Shown one piece after another: positions 33,763-46,667 of a stretch of 64,000 bases of DNA. Within the stretch, counting starts at the first letter, position 1; each line of letters opens with the position of its first letter. This DNA comes from Myoxocephalus aenaeus (Eukaryota; Chordata; Actinopteri; Perciformes; Cottidae). The position numbers and the translations under genes are program-made. The DNA lies in the NCBI GenBank assembly GCA_038501785.1, contig JBAMJR010000039.1, positions 7,971,001 to 8,035,000 on the forward strand, read 5' to 3'. The notes beneath the pieces were generated by a model, which saw nothing but the letters and a program-made list of their open reading frames with translations, ran no database searches and was not told the DNA's origin.

Positions 33763-35023
33763 CTATAATGCAATGGGAGAGAAAAAACATGCACAGCAAT
33801 TCAATTCAAGCTTTAGAAGATCACATTAGCCTGCGGGGAGGAACCAAAATGATGCAGCGCGAGTCTGACCTCTGTTCATCTCCCTTTTGACCGCCTCCAT
33901 GCCTCCAGACTGCTCGATGACGTTATAGATGAGCTGGGAGGTCTTTTCATCCTTCATCTCATCTTCACTGATCCCAGCTTTGGAGAGCAGCTTCCACAGA
34001 TCAGGGTCAATGTTGTTGGGATCCCAGCCGACATGACTAACATGCCTGACAGGGAGGAGGAGACACAGGAGACACAGTTTCACAAATACTGAAAAACCCC
34101 AATCTAGATATTAACTAAACTTCACTGCGTGACATCAAGGCAACACATTCATCGTCTCACTTAAATCCACTGGGTGCCCCTATGTCTGCTTTGGAGAATT
34201 TGGGGCCCTTTTTTCCTTTTTTCTTATCCTTCTTCCCTTTGCCGATCAGCGATACGGAAGCAGCAGGTGAAGGCATGGAGCGGTAGCGTGAAGAATGGAT
34301 ATCTGGGTTTGGGATGTCCACTGTGGACATGTGAAGAGAAGCAGGGCTGCCAGGGGATGCTTGGAGATACAGAGTACAAGCAGGTGCCATTATTATTTCA
34401 TTTCATGCATCATTGGTGGGAGCAAAATTAACAGCAGAAAAACGTTATGCACCTTTTTCAGGTGAGGGTCGAGGCAGGGAAGCTCTATCTACAGCGACAG
34501 AAAAAAGAGGAGAGAAATATTTTTACTCTTATAGTTTGCTTCATATTATGTAGAATCAATTCAATCATTCAGTCATGAAGTTCATTGCTATCTCACCACT
34601 CGGCGGCGGGTGGCGCTGTTTCTTATCTGTCAACAACAACGAGGTGAGAGAAACCATTTTGAGACACATTACCACACCATAATACAATAATTATTCAGCT
34701 AAAATACTGTGAAAACATTTACCTTGAATTGAGATGTAAGAAATGATTCATCAACTGTTACTTGTCGATTATTTAGCATTAAAAAAAATACTCTAGGAAT
34801 GTATTCCAGTTTCGGTTTATTGGAAGTATCAGTAGTATTAAACGACATATTTGTAAAATATTTCAGATTAAAAAATCAACTTCATTGAAGTTTTTTTATT
34901 TTTCAGGATCATTGCAAACAAAATTAACCCCAAAACCTATAAAAACACGAACATTGCAATAAATCATTGCATTCATTTCGTGCTAAAAATGCACATCAAA
35001 GTGGTGGCAATGACCTCACTGAC

Positions 35024-35120
35024 CTTGACGGTTGTGTCTCTGGTTGATTTTTCCCTCGACAGCATTTTCGAAGGTTTATGCTTCCTGTTGCGAAGCAAAG
35101 TTCAGTCACACTTGACAGTC
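35024..35120 (-). other. was: was exon 4 carrying TGA and TAA
   Basis: The exon is framed by an acceptor (GACGCAG) and a donor (CAAG/GTCAGTG). In the frame set by exons 1-3 it reads D-C-Q-V, stop, L-N-F-A-S-Q-Q-E-A, stop, T-F-E-N-A and onward to N-R-Q, matching the WH1 C-terminal helix on both sides of each stop. The stops replace residues equivalent to G/A and Q in human WASP. Confidence 0.85.
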
Positions 35121-35384
35121 CTGCGTCGCGTGAGGATCGAAACAAGGAATGTTTTAGGAACAGTAAGCTATACTTTTAAAAGACTGTTAGTTTTAACTGG
35201 ATTATCTGCAATGCATCAAAGTACAACTGGGCAGTAACTTAGAAAAATAAGTCAAATGAGCACGTGCTTACATCCGCAGCAAAGGTGTGGAAGTACGGCT
35301 GCGACGAGGAGTAAACTATCTGGTTGTAGATCTCCTGCTCCCAAACCAGCCTCCCTGTCTGTGGAGAAACACGGTAAATATGTA

Positions 35385-35883
35385 CACTACCGTTCAAAAG
35401 TTTGGGGTCACTTAGAAATGTCCTTATTTTTCAAAGAAAAGCACTGCTTTTTTCAATGAAGATAACATTCAATTAATCAGAAATACACTATATACATTGT
35501 TAATGTGGTAAATGACTATTCTAGGTGGAAACGTCTGGTTTTTAATGAAGTATCTACATAGGTGTATAGAGGCCCATTTCCAGCAACTATCACTCCAGTG
35601 TTCTAATGGTACATTGTGTTTGCTCATCGCCTTAGAAGACTAATGGATGATTAGAAAACAGTTATGCTGGTGAGAGAAGCTATAAAACTGGCCTTCCTTT
35701 GAGCTAGTTGGGTATCTGGAGCATCACATTTGTGGGTTCCATTATACTCTCAAAATGGCCAGAAAAAGAGAACTTCCATGTGAAACTCGCCAGTCTGTTC
35801 TTATTCTTAGAAATGAAGGCTATTCCATGCGAAGAAGAAACTGAAAATGTGTCTGGGTGACCCCAAACTTTTGAACAGTAGTG
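35385..35883 (+). mobile_element. Internally deleted Tc1/mariner element (copy B)
   Basis: Homologue of the element at 225-723, in was intron 2. Here the flanking TA is intact on both sides (35383-35384 and 35884-35885), but the right terminal repeat has a G-to-A change. Between them the two copies define the original element ends. Confidence 0.85.
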
Positions 35884-37019
35884 TAAATATAGTTTAGTAA
35901 CACACACACACACACACACACACGCACATGCGCCGTGATTTGATTGACAGTCTAAAGAGGGCCTAACGATTCGTATGCAGCCTTTGACTGGAGCGGCAGA
36001 ATCGTCTGAGAGGTTACCTTCAAATCAAACATCCGTATGAAGTAGGAGCGCTGGGGGTTGTCTTTGACGAAGCACAGCACTCCAGTGTGCTGCAGGCTCC
36101 ACATGGAGGGACTGTGAGGCAGAGCCATAAACAGCTGTGCTACTGCAGTGGCCATGGACTGCAACACACAGAGACAAAACAAACACCTAAAACAGTTGAT
36201 AGGGACACCTGAGAGCAGTTTTTATTGCAGTTCACATGCAAATAAACAGTGTTGTGGTGTGGACTCACTTCCCCCATCTGCTTTCATTTGTTAAGATATC
36301 AACTTTAAGTGCTGTGGTGCTCTGACTTCTAAAACTCGTCATGATATTCTGTTATTTACCGGACGGACACATCTGGAGGCAGAATGCGTGTCTCGGTTGC
36401 TTAAAGAGAGTCAGGAACAAAGCAACTTCTGCTCTACTTTAAGACTAAACCTAACAGTGTCTAATTCTGACACCAGGAAATGGTTCAGCCACCATTTCCT
36501 GTTACAGTTACCTCTTTTTTTGTTTTATGACCTAATGTCAGCTATTCATTTTAAACTGCATTGGCATGAGCGTACAGTAGATTTCCCTGGGAGAGAAAAA
36601 ACATGTTACAATAAGAGTTTACATTTTAATTTACCCGACTGTTTAAAAGTATATAGAAACTAAGCGCAGTGTTCAATAGTCAACTGTCATTCAAATTCAG
36701 GATGTGATGTTTAACCACTAAGAGAGCGAGAGAGAGAGAGAGGTCTTGAGGGCTGATACTATTTACCTTTTTAAGTCGCAACCAGAATAACTTGTATTAT
36801 ATTGGAGGCCTTGTCAAAGAAAAGCTCTTTTACGACAAACTCTTCCAACAGGAAGTCAGAGCACACACACACAACAGGTTATCGTCCCCCATGGGAGCCA
36901 GTCAGCTCAGAACTTACAGCACATCTTCTGCCCAGCAGCTCCTCCAGCTGCTCGTTCTCCTGCGGGTTCAGCAGTGAGCTCCGGGTGCCCTCCGGTCGAG
37001 CTTTAGATCCACGGCTCAT

Positions 37020-37375
37020 GGTCCCTCTAATAAATCTCCCAGTTTATTTTGAATTAATATGTACAGCATGTGAAAAGGCGTCCTCGCTACGCTGTCAGAA
37101 TACTAAACTCTACAGTCAAGGAAGTTTCTCTTGTGTTCTGCGCACACATCAACCGAAAGCAGGAAACGGACAACCGCACTTCTCTAACCCCCACTTTTCT
37201 TCTTTCTCTCAGACACAGAGCACAAATGAATGTGCTACTTCCATTTTCAGAGGCAGGCAGTGCCCTGTTGCTCTTCTCTTGCTGTGTGAGTACATTCAAT
37301 GTACAGCCACGCGGATGAACATCTCTACTTGGATTAAAAAGCAATTAAAAACTGTTTTACAAATGAAAGACATGT
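37020..37375. other. was 5' flank / intergenic region (copy B)
   Basis: Homologous to 1882-2237 with very few changes; nothing further recognised. Confidence 0.4.
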
Positions 37376-37381
37376 TTTATT
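37376..37381 (-). terminator. Likely slc38a5 polyadenylation signal (copy B)
   Basis: AATAAA on the minus strand, conserved from copy A, about 1.03 kb past the stop at 38412. Confidence 0.5.
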
Positions 37382-38411
37382 GACAGATAGCAACATTCAT
37401 ATTAATTTAAAAAGATACAGGATGAAAAACAAAGTCAAAATATCTTTTGGTCAAATGTTAAAGACCAGAAACAAAACAAAAGAGAAAACAGACTCCATTT
37501 TAACTTAAAACCCATACGTCAATATTGCTCATACTCAACTCATTTCCGAGAGCTAAAACAGACGCAGCATTTTTAACACTGACATTTTCTCGGGTACAAT
37601 TTTGAATTGGCCTTTGCTGAACATAGTAAAAATGTTAAAAAACGGGCGTTACACCCTATTTCAATGTGACACAATATTATATTATTTGGTTTGCAACAAA
37701 GGATTTTTTTCAGGAATACATTAAAACTTTAAACGTATACAACCACCTTTATGTCTGTCGATTCACATGTGATTGTCAGTAACTGTATGTTTGACCCTCA
37801 TGGATAGCAGCCGAACACAAATTGCACCGTATCTGTTGGATTATTTCCCCAAAAATCCCCTCAGACATAATTTCTACAACAGTCAAGTTATTGTCAGAAT
37901 ATATTAACAAAAATATCACATTAGTAACATTAATTAAACTCCATGCAAAAGTCAGCCACAATTGTATTTTGGTGTTTTTGTATGCAAAAGAAGGGAACAT
38001 TTCCGTACTGTAAAATCTGAGATGTTGGGGAAGTAGATTGGAAGGATTTTGGCAGTGACTGAGTTATTCCAAGGAACTGTACACATCCATACTCTAAAAT
38101 GGGATTTCCATTTGAGTCATGCTGTTCATCCTTTTGCTATCTTTTGTGTTTCTACACATGCCTCCAAACAACATGCTTTGAGGTGTGACAGGTTTCATTC
38201 AGTCAGAGCACATTGCTTTACTTTGCCCTCCCCATATTATATCAACATGCTTTCTTTTTGCTGTTGTTGTAGGCAGAGGTTCTTCACGTATCCTTCGTCT
38301 TGTGCAGCCAAACTTTCCTATTTGGCTCTGGATGAGCAGATGAGGGGTAATTTAATGACCGGGAGAGCTTTGGTTGGCATTCTTTGTTGTATCTCTGTTC
38401 AGTCACAACTG

Positions 38412-41400
38412 CTAGTGCCCGCCTCCACTTCGAGACTCCCCAGACACCCAATCAATAACGATGAACGACAAACTCATGATCATGAATAGGAATCCCAGGG
38501 CAGCAAAGCAGGCGGCCTACAGGAATGGAAGGGGGGAAGAAATGGACGTTTGTATCCACAACACATTAAAAATACTTAAAAATGTAGATTAAAAAGTTGA
38601 ATTCAAAGTATCCTTGATAGCTGAAGGAACGTAGCTGTACCTGAATCTTGGGTCTGGACAGAAGTGCCTCCTCCTCTTCAGGAACGATGCGGATGTAGAA
38701 GACTCCAGGTAGGATGAAGATGAGGCAGGGGGCAGACATGGCTCCTGAAGATGACAACAGGGAAGAAGTGAGTTTATTCAATGTTGTACACAGTAGCCCA
38801 AGTGATTACACAGTTTACAGATGATATAATTCACACTGTAAACATTTGCAGCGAAGCCCAAACCAGACAGTCATTCTTCCTGTGCAAAACGTACCGATGA
38901 GGCCAAAGATGTCGCGGATGGATGGCACGAAGATAACCAGTATGTTGACCACAAAGATGAGACAAAATGCAATGGCGATGTGTACCAACCAGTTGAACGG
39001 CTTTTCAGGGAACAAGATCTGGAGCAAGGCCCTGCGGATCTACAGAGGGAATGAAGGAAAGAGGAAGGAAGTCATGCTCTTCACAAAGTAAATAAGTAAA
39101 TGTTGATCTTGTTTTATCACCTCGGGTAAGTTTAGAGAGTTACAGAACCACTGTTGCGTAATGCCATGTGGAGGATAAGCTCCCATAGTCTAGCTGACAT
39201 TTTAGTAGGTATTTTGCCTATAGTGCCCGGGTGATGTGCTGACAAATGAGTCAAACGAAGTAGTGCAACAAACTGGAAAGTTTCAATTTGCAGAGAAACA
39301 TTCGGCAGCATCGTCAGCTCTCTGTACAGTAATTTCATATTAAATTAGTATTTTAACAATTTGGGAAATTTCTTTATTTGCTTTCTTGGTGAGAGTTTAG
39401 GATCTGCCTAGACATCATTGTTGGGAAGTATTTAGGAAAACGAATAATGTATATTATGTTCTAAATTGGTCTCGGGCCTATCGCGCAAAAATATTTTTTT
39501 GTCCCAAAAAGAAATCTCTCATTAAAAACAATGAACATTGCATGCGGAGTGCCACATGGCTCAAGTCTGGGTCCACTGCCCTTACGTCTCTTCATCATCA
39601 TTCATAATGTCGATTTTAATTGTGACACAGGTGATATCTTCCAAGATGGTGTATATATGCATTACATTTGCGACATAATAAAATAAAATAACTACATTTT
39701 ATCTTAAAGACATATTTAAGTCAGACCTTGTCTTTAGAGAAACATGCCATTGTATTCACCAGGCTTCACCATATTGCAGCAAGGTTATTTGATATACAGT
39801 ATTTACATTATGCATAACATGTAGTTATGTTTTTCTATGTTGATACATCAATCTTTAAGGCTCTTGATTAATCAATGTATCAAAAAAATTGAAAAATCAG
39901 CACTTAGAAAATAATTTAATATTCACAGAAGCTGGAACCATTTTGGCTTTTAAAATAATTAACTGATGAGCAAAATAGCAAATAGAAGTATAGTTAACAA
40001 GTCAATTATTCAACTAATTGTTTCAGCTCTATATTATTTTAATCTCCTCTTTTGCATCTCTTAGTTTTAATGATTTAATCTGAATATACTTTTGATATTA
40101 TATTAAATATGTTGTGGAAAGCGAAAGTAAATTATAACAAGCGTTATCATTATTCTTGTTGACAGATGTCTTACCGGGAAAAGGACCACGGGCACAGTCA
40201 GAGTGACGGCCATCAGCACAGCCACACGCACACAGAGAACCAGCACATCCAGTGTGCCCAGCTGACTGTAGGTGTGTAACAGCTCGGGCTCCACGTTACC
40301 TACACACAGAGAAACCCTTTACATATCTCATGTGGTCTTTCTTCATTCACAACACTGGAAAATGCACATGAGCTCTTGGTACAAGTGACTCATTCTTTTG
40401 AAAATCTTTAGAACAAGGTGACCTTTTACTCTCAGGGGTAAAGAGGGTCTTACCATAAAAGGTCAGGTAACCAAAAAGAGCCGTTAGCAGGTACATGACA
40501 AACATGGCCAAGATGGAGACGTTGGCAACATTCTGCATACGTTTCTTGGTGGCACTGGGGTAAAGGTAAGCAGAACAATGACGTTAATTTTTACTAAAAC
40601 TTTAACAGCACAGCATTTTTTTTTAATGCATGGCGACATTCTGACTTACTCTCGTAGCTCAGTGTAGATTGGTAGCACCTCTGGGTGGCAGACAAAAGCG
40701 AAGGCCAGAATTGGGACGGTGAACGCTGTCTAAAAGCCAAACATGCCAAAGGTCAGTGAGCAACCCACCAAACAAAACACGATCAAATGCTTGTTTTGTT
40801 GATATAACTGTGCTAGTGTGCCGTGAAATAAATATACAGCTGGCGCTTCAGGAAAGCAGACGCAGGTAATGTGAAAATGTTTTTTTTCTCTGACCTGTGA
40901 GTTGACAGTAAATAGTTTGGCCTCACAGAAGTCGTCCGTCACATTAATGGCAGTGTGATGAGCAATGGAAGTCATGTTTTGATGTTCCTCTTCCAGTGGA
41001 CAGAGGATGATGAATTTATTGTAGATAACCTGGGGAGACACACCCATTGGTTAATCAAAGATACATATTTAAATGAAGGATCCGGTTGTGTTATTCTGTG
41101 TCTTTGGCTGAAAAGTTTAGACTCACCGAGATGAGGAAAAACACCATGCAGGATAAGGAGAACCCACTTGTATAGCCCAAGTAACCTGTAATGCAATGAT
41201 AATAAGATGTTGCTGAATGATTTATAGATTCTGGAAGTGAAGCTACTTTCATTTCAATAAACGCAACAAAAAAAGGGTAGTGGACACACGATGTAACATG
41301 GAAGAATATGGGGAATAAAAAAGAAAAAAAAGAAAATGCAACCACAGAATGAAAAACATACCAAGGCGTTTCATGAGCGATAGAGGGAGGATGATGAGAG

Positions 41401-43859
41401 CACTAACAATCATGATCAAGTAGTTTCCTTCCAAGAACCACTCTCTTAAGAGACAACCAGACAAACACATGAAACGAAACCAAATCAGTTAATCAGCGAA
41501 CAAAAAACATTAAAAAATATATAAGAATCATTGTCTGAAAAGCACTTAGACACTCACCCCGTGTTTTTGGGTTTCCCGAGGAAAGCTATAATAACCAGTG
41601 GCAGCTCAGACTTGACGATGAAGAGGTAGCTGGACATTGCTAGAAGGAAGGGAAAAAAGTCCCTCATAGCACACGGTTTTCATTTACAAATATCAGACGT
41701 ATGAATGAAAGGGAGGAAACAGCATGAAGTTCATACCTCCAATGTTGTGTACTGTGATGATGCATGCGGCGAGCATTTTTCCCGGGGTACCAAAAGCCCG
41801 ATGCCCAAGCTGCTCATAAGCTCGAATGCCTGAAAAAACATGATACATATACTTGTGTGATGAGTTATGAATGCAGGATCGACTATCTGGCTACGTTAGA
41901 GCTACGAATCAGGCCCGATCCTACATAAACCCGCATAGTTTCTATCCAAGCCTGACTGAGCCCCAACCACGGCAGTAGTTTTGGGCCCGAGCTAGAGTAA
42001 TTAAAAAAACTGAATTCCCACTATAAAAAGAATAAAATAAATACATACAGTATATTATGAAGTTCAAGTCAACTTAAGACTTTTCAGTGCGGTAAGAAAC
42101 ATTTGTGAAACAATCTCGGACATATGCCTTCTCGTAGTGTTTAGCACAGCCCAAAAACTGTAATATCACAGATTGGCTTACCAACAACCCCAGCACTTCT
42201 CAGCAGGAGATGAATTGAATACGCAGACAGAACGGCAATGGATACCAACAGGATTCTGGAGGAAAAAAAACAAGAGCAGAGATTTGGGAAATGTCATTGA
42301 TGGAAAAAATAAAAAAAATCACATTGTGGAAATGTAAACACAAATATTCTTCTTCTTAATGTTAATGTGCTATATAAAGAATATTTGTGTGACAGAATGA
42401 AGGGGGAAATAAAACTGGTCTTCATAAACAAAACTCTAACAAGCAATTCTTGTGATAGTTGTCTTTTTTTCTCTTTGTCCCCACCCACACGAGTGAGTTT
42501 GGCTTTGAGAGGCCGGCTCTCCAGATATCCACCTCCCCCCTGCCACATAGCACAGGACTGATCCAGGCAGGCGTGTCTTGGATCTGATCACTACCGGCTA
42601 TTTTTAACCATTCAAATCTGATTTAGAGAAAGCTACGTGTATATGAGCTCTAATGTACGTTCTGACAGATCAGGCTTCCTATGGCAGCTGTTGTGTGTGC
42701 GTGTGTGTGTGTATTACACCTGGAGCTCACACAGGTAGACAGACAGAAACAGAGCCCATCCCCCTGTGGCCCTACTTCCTTATAAGGACCCTCTTCTTGA
42801 CTATCCACTCTGTATCGACCAACACAAACTCAAACCTGATTCTAATGTTACTTGAATTCAAACATAAAGTCATAGCTATTTATAATCCATTCATAGAGCA
42901 CTTTAACAGCAAGAGGCACAAAGAGTTTGACATTGTTATGAAGCTAAAATACTTTGAGATACAACATAGTAGAAGATATAAAAAGAGTAAAAAACATACA
43001 TACATTACGTACGGATGTTAGCTCAAAAAGTAAAAACTGTCTCATTATAAAAGAATAGGGTTTTTAAGAGAAGCCATTAAGAAATAGCTCTTTAAAAAAG
43101 GGGACCAGCCAGAATCACTTTAAAATCTTTAAAAAAAATCTACAACTCAAACTCAAAAACGCCACAAATATGCGTACTTCTCGTAAACCCAAGGAGTGTG
43201 CACATTTGACTTTCCCAAATACTAAATGGAAGTCACAAGCCGATGTGCTTTTTGGACAAGAGAGGACAATATGACGACTTCAAATACTTTGCTGCGACCA
43301 AATACATGCACCTATGTGGGCGGAAACATACACAAGCACACTGACAAATACAGCCGGGCACAATGTTTAGCCCAAATGAGGAGCGTGTTTGCGTAGACTC
43401 ACAGAAATAGAATGATTCCAGTGTTGGCCATTGCAAAAGCCAATCCCAGAATTCCACTGCCCATAATGGCGTTACTGAGATTGAAGATGGACATGCCAAA
43501 TGAAGTCTTTCCCTCGAACTGCAGGAGGACGACAGAGGAAGTTACACGCACACATCGATTCACGATCAATTCACCGACAGCGTCATTATCAATCACTGTA
43601 TCTGATTTTAAAGCGGCGCAAAAGCACTCACGTCTGTAAAGCGAGTTTCTTTCTTGACACCAGTTTTCTGTCCATCCAAGCCATCCAAGCCATCAAACCT
43701 ACAATGGGATAGAAATCATTGGTTGGAGGGAGCCACAAACACATAGTGAACTTCCAACACTTTTGCTGTAATTTCTATTGTACATGTATCAGTATTACTG
43801 CTCATTTGTGAATCTTACCCATCTTCCCTGCTGTGTCCATTAATTTTCTGAAGCTCCAT
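38412..43859 (-). CDS. slc38a5: Sodium-coupled neutral amino acid transporter, SNAT3/SNAT5 type (copy B)
   Basis: Second complete copy with the same 15-exon structure. The start codon is at 43859, the TAG stop at 38412-38414, and the product is about 469 residues. Differences from copy A: coding exon 2 lacks 18 nt (six codons) and reads FDGLDGLDGQKTG instead of FDGLDGLAEHEEFLPQKTG; exon 9 has IYNKF for IYKKF; and exon 14 has GAMSAP where copy A and human SNATs have GATSAP. All exon borders checked by eye are intact. The 5' noncoding exon donor at 45663 is only 123 bp from a proviral LTR in the same orientation, so this copy may be expressed differently from copy A. Confidence 0.9.
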
Positions 43860-45781
43860 TCTGGGTGCTGGGGTTGTGACTCGAGAGATCTATCTTTGCC
43901 GGGCTGAAAGAATCCTCCTCAAACTGTCAGCACACTGGAGGTAAATAGAAAAACAACTTTATTGTATAGTAAACACCAAAATCTCCTCCAAATTTGACCT
44001 TTACTTATCCACGGATAAGGTTTAATGTTCAGCTGGAACGTTTGTTTGTACACAACATACACAACATTCACTCAATTCCCTCACTTGACCTCAGCATGTG
44101 TCTTTACCTTTCATCGTGTCCGTGTGCATCACCTTCACTTTAACAAGTATAGGCAAGATCTCACCATAAGTATTGTGACATGTGTACAGAATGCTTTTAC
44201 GAGAAAGAAGTATGGTGTTGGCTCTGGTGTAGAATAAAGTAAATATGTTACAGTGGCCGACTGGTAAAGGCTTTACGAAGGTAAACATAGTTATTTAAAC
44301 TTGAACAGAAGGAAGACGGCATTCAAGATGACCACAGTAACACAAACAGAAAAATGCCATGTCGTTTAAAAAGGGCAGATCTATTTATATAACGTCTTGA
44401 GACACGTGCCACTGAAACTTTTCCTGCTTGCCAAGGACATCAAGAATTCAGCTTTTTCCTTTCGCCGATGCGAAATAAACCCTGTAACGCCACTTTAGTT
44501 TTGGAGTTTTGCTCCGCTACTTCAGATGTGAGGATAAAATAAAAAAAACGTCCAGATCACTGTAAGTTCACAAAATAAAATTCCAGCAAAAAGGGACACT
44601 TGGGATGTAAGTCCATTTAAAGCTTTGACATGAAAGGCTTTAAATAACAAATGTTGTCAGAGGACTTATGTTGCTCTAATCTGTTGTGGGCCACACAAAG
44701 CTGGCATGGATGGACTCATGGGAATGAGCGTAGGTCTGTGCTGCTGCCTCAGGGTCATGGGATCTTTCCCTTTTCTGTGGGTCAGCCTGCCCTCAGGATT
44801 TTTACAATGACCCCAAAGGACACTACATCATTCCTGAAGAGTTTCACCCCCACCAAAAAAATGTTTTGTTTTATTTGACGGCCATCAATGAACAGGCCTG
44901 TGCACGTACAATAATTATAATCCATACAGCTTTGTGGTTGATATCAGTGAGCCATAGAGATAATAAACAAAGGGTTCATGTGTAAAGCCTGCTATTTATT
45001 TAGACTAAATTCAGTAGCCTTTTCCCTGCATATTGGCCTCAGGTCAAGTCTGGTTAACGAAACTTTCTTTACAACTTCCCCATGGTCCACGACCAACATT
45101 TTAATTTCACAAAAAGGACAGTTTTGATGGATTTAATAAAACTCGCGCCACATTTCAAAAGGCGGATTTTTACAAATGCGTCGTGCTTTGCATTCTCACG
45201 TCGGGGGCATGATGGAGAAACAAGACAAACCTGGTTAGCTAGGAACTTGTTCCACGTTAGATATGTCAACGGCCCGCGTGGGAAGCTCTTACAACGGGTA
45301 AAAACGGTTACAAAAAAGTGTTAAAAAGTACTCATAAAGAAAGTGCTCCTGCGCTTAAGTTACCATCTATCTGAACAACCTTCTTTTTCCAAACAAGCCA
45401 CCCCCATGCCCTTTACATAGTGTTGTAACGAGACACTATCTAAATGTGACATTAATCTATATAATACTCTTGTTAATGACCTTTAAAGTTAAACACAGCA
45501 GACATTACAGAAGCCTGACTATCCAGCAGTGCGCACCACATGGCTCCTGTCTGACGCAAGAGCAGCTCCATATTGACAGCTAGCCCTTCCCTTCCTCAAC
45601 ATCTTAAACTCAAGAACACACGCGCGCGCGCGCACACACACACACAAGTTTCAGCAACTTACCCTCGGGGTCAAGAACAAGGCTAGTTTTGTGATTACTG
45701 GCAAAATAAATCCTTGTGGAAGTTAACTCTCCCAATGTTTATGTATGGCTCTGTTCCTATAAGTCTCTCCAAAGCTCCTTG

Positions 45782-45785
45782 GTAG
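45782..45785. other. Target-site duplication (left), GTAG
   Basis: GTAG occurs immediately left of the provirus and again at 51830-51833. Copy A has a single GTAG at the empty site (about 10669-10672, in CTTGGTAGTGAAGG). Confidence 0.95.
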
Positions 45786-46341
45786 TGTTAAGTTCTTGAA
45801 ACTCTGGGAGTTGGCGCTGAATAAGGACCCGGGGTCCGATGACGTTATAATAAAGAATATTTAATAAAAAGAGTGAAATGACAGAACAGGTTATGCATTC
45901 GATCGATCGAGCTATTTTCCAATCCACCCGGGCGCTTCTCGCCTGAAGTTCCTCCTTCGTCGGTGGTGGCCAGAAAACAGGCTGTTCTCCCAGGTACAGT
46001 CAAATTTATCTCCTCCTTCGAGCTAGAGCCCTCCCTCTCATTAACATTCCGGCGTGTCCGCCACGAGAGACGGAGCCGCGTCCCCTCTTCCTCCTCTTCT
46101 TCTTCTTTGTCTTTGGTAGATCCTTAAAGTCCGTTCTCCAGCTCCGTCCCTCAGGCGAACAAGAGAACTACAATTCCTTATCTAGTCATACATTAATCAT
46201 TAATAAAAACAGTGACCTACATATGCATGCCATTCATAATAATATCCCTTATTAATTATCATATCCCATGCATTGTAATGTACACTCATTTTACACTGTG
46301 CAACATCCAAGAATGGCAAACTTGGTTCAAAAAACCCAACA
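45786..46341 (-). repeat. Proviral 3' LTR
   Basis: 556 bp, starting TGTTAAGTTC and ending CCCAACA on the plus strand. It matches the other LTR except for one T/C difference in a CTT-rich tract (about 46108). On the minus strand ATTAAA, a polyadenylation-signal variant, lies near the LTR end. Being left-most, it points outward towards slc38a5. Confidence 0.95.
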
Positions 46342-46353
46342 ATCCCTCTCTTT
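46342..46353 (-). promoter_or_regulatory. Polypurine tract
   Basis: AAAGAGAGGGAT on the minus strand directly abuts the 3' LTR, in the place and composition expected for the plus-strand primer of reverse transcription. Confidence 0.75.
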
Positions 46354-46469
46354 ATACTATTTCATAGTATAAACACCAGTAATTCTTTATTCACCACCCA
46401 CTTTGTATACCCTTTAATCCTATGGAAGAACGATTTCTCCCCCTCGCTACCGTATATATCAGTGTGGTT

Positions 46470-46667
46470 CTATTCATCACCCAGGTACAAAATCTTAAAA
46501 TCCGGAACAGTTATGCGCATTGTATGTCTGTCTACGTGTGTGTGTGACATGTCCTTGGGGGTGCTGGATGAGTGCCTCACTATGTACATTCTAATAAACC
46601 CCGATGCTGGCCCTCTAAGCCTCTCCATGGTCTCTTCGGTCCCAGTACCTAGGGAAAAGATCAACAC
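46470..46667 (-). CDS. Unidentified short ORF between env and the 3' LTR
   Basis: A 65-codon frame beginning MLIFSLGTG. I recognise no family. Its position past env is where some complex retroviruses carry accessory genes, but it may equally be chance. Confidence 0.2.
   Translation of the reverse strand: MLIFSLGTGTEETMERLRGPASGFIRMYIVRHSSSTPKDMSHTHVDRHTMRITVPDFKILYLGDE

Larger units (their letters stand above)
32808..37019 (-). pseudogene. was: WASP gene with two premature stops in exon 4 (middle copy)
   Basis: All eleven coding exons are present: 36918-37019, 36018-36158, 35272-35358, 35024-35120, 34597-34626, 34453-34488, 34161-34359, 33870-34045, 33185-33762, 32956-33061 and 32808-32866. 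They join in phase to 537 codons. Domains in order: WH1 (exons 1-4), a basic stretch, a CRIB/GBD (GAPSGFKHVSHVGWDP), a long polyproline region (exon 9), a WH2-type segment (GRGALLDQIRLGKRLK), a central region (GIVGALMMVMQKRSKAIHSS) and an acidic tail ending DDEWDD. Exon 4 aligns with DCQ..LNFA..EA..F of other WASPs but has TGA at codon 115 and TAA at codon 125. Skipping exon 4 (97 nt) would shift the frame. The rest is unusually clean, so inactivation is recent. The GBD also lacks about six residues after HVGWDP compared with human. Confidence 0.85.

Noticed and set aside
33329..33829. 166-codon Arg-rich frame on the plus strand
   Set aside because: It is the reverse complement of the polyproline exon of was; GC-rich codon bias keeps it open by chance.
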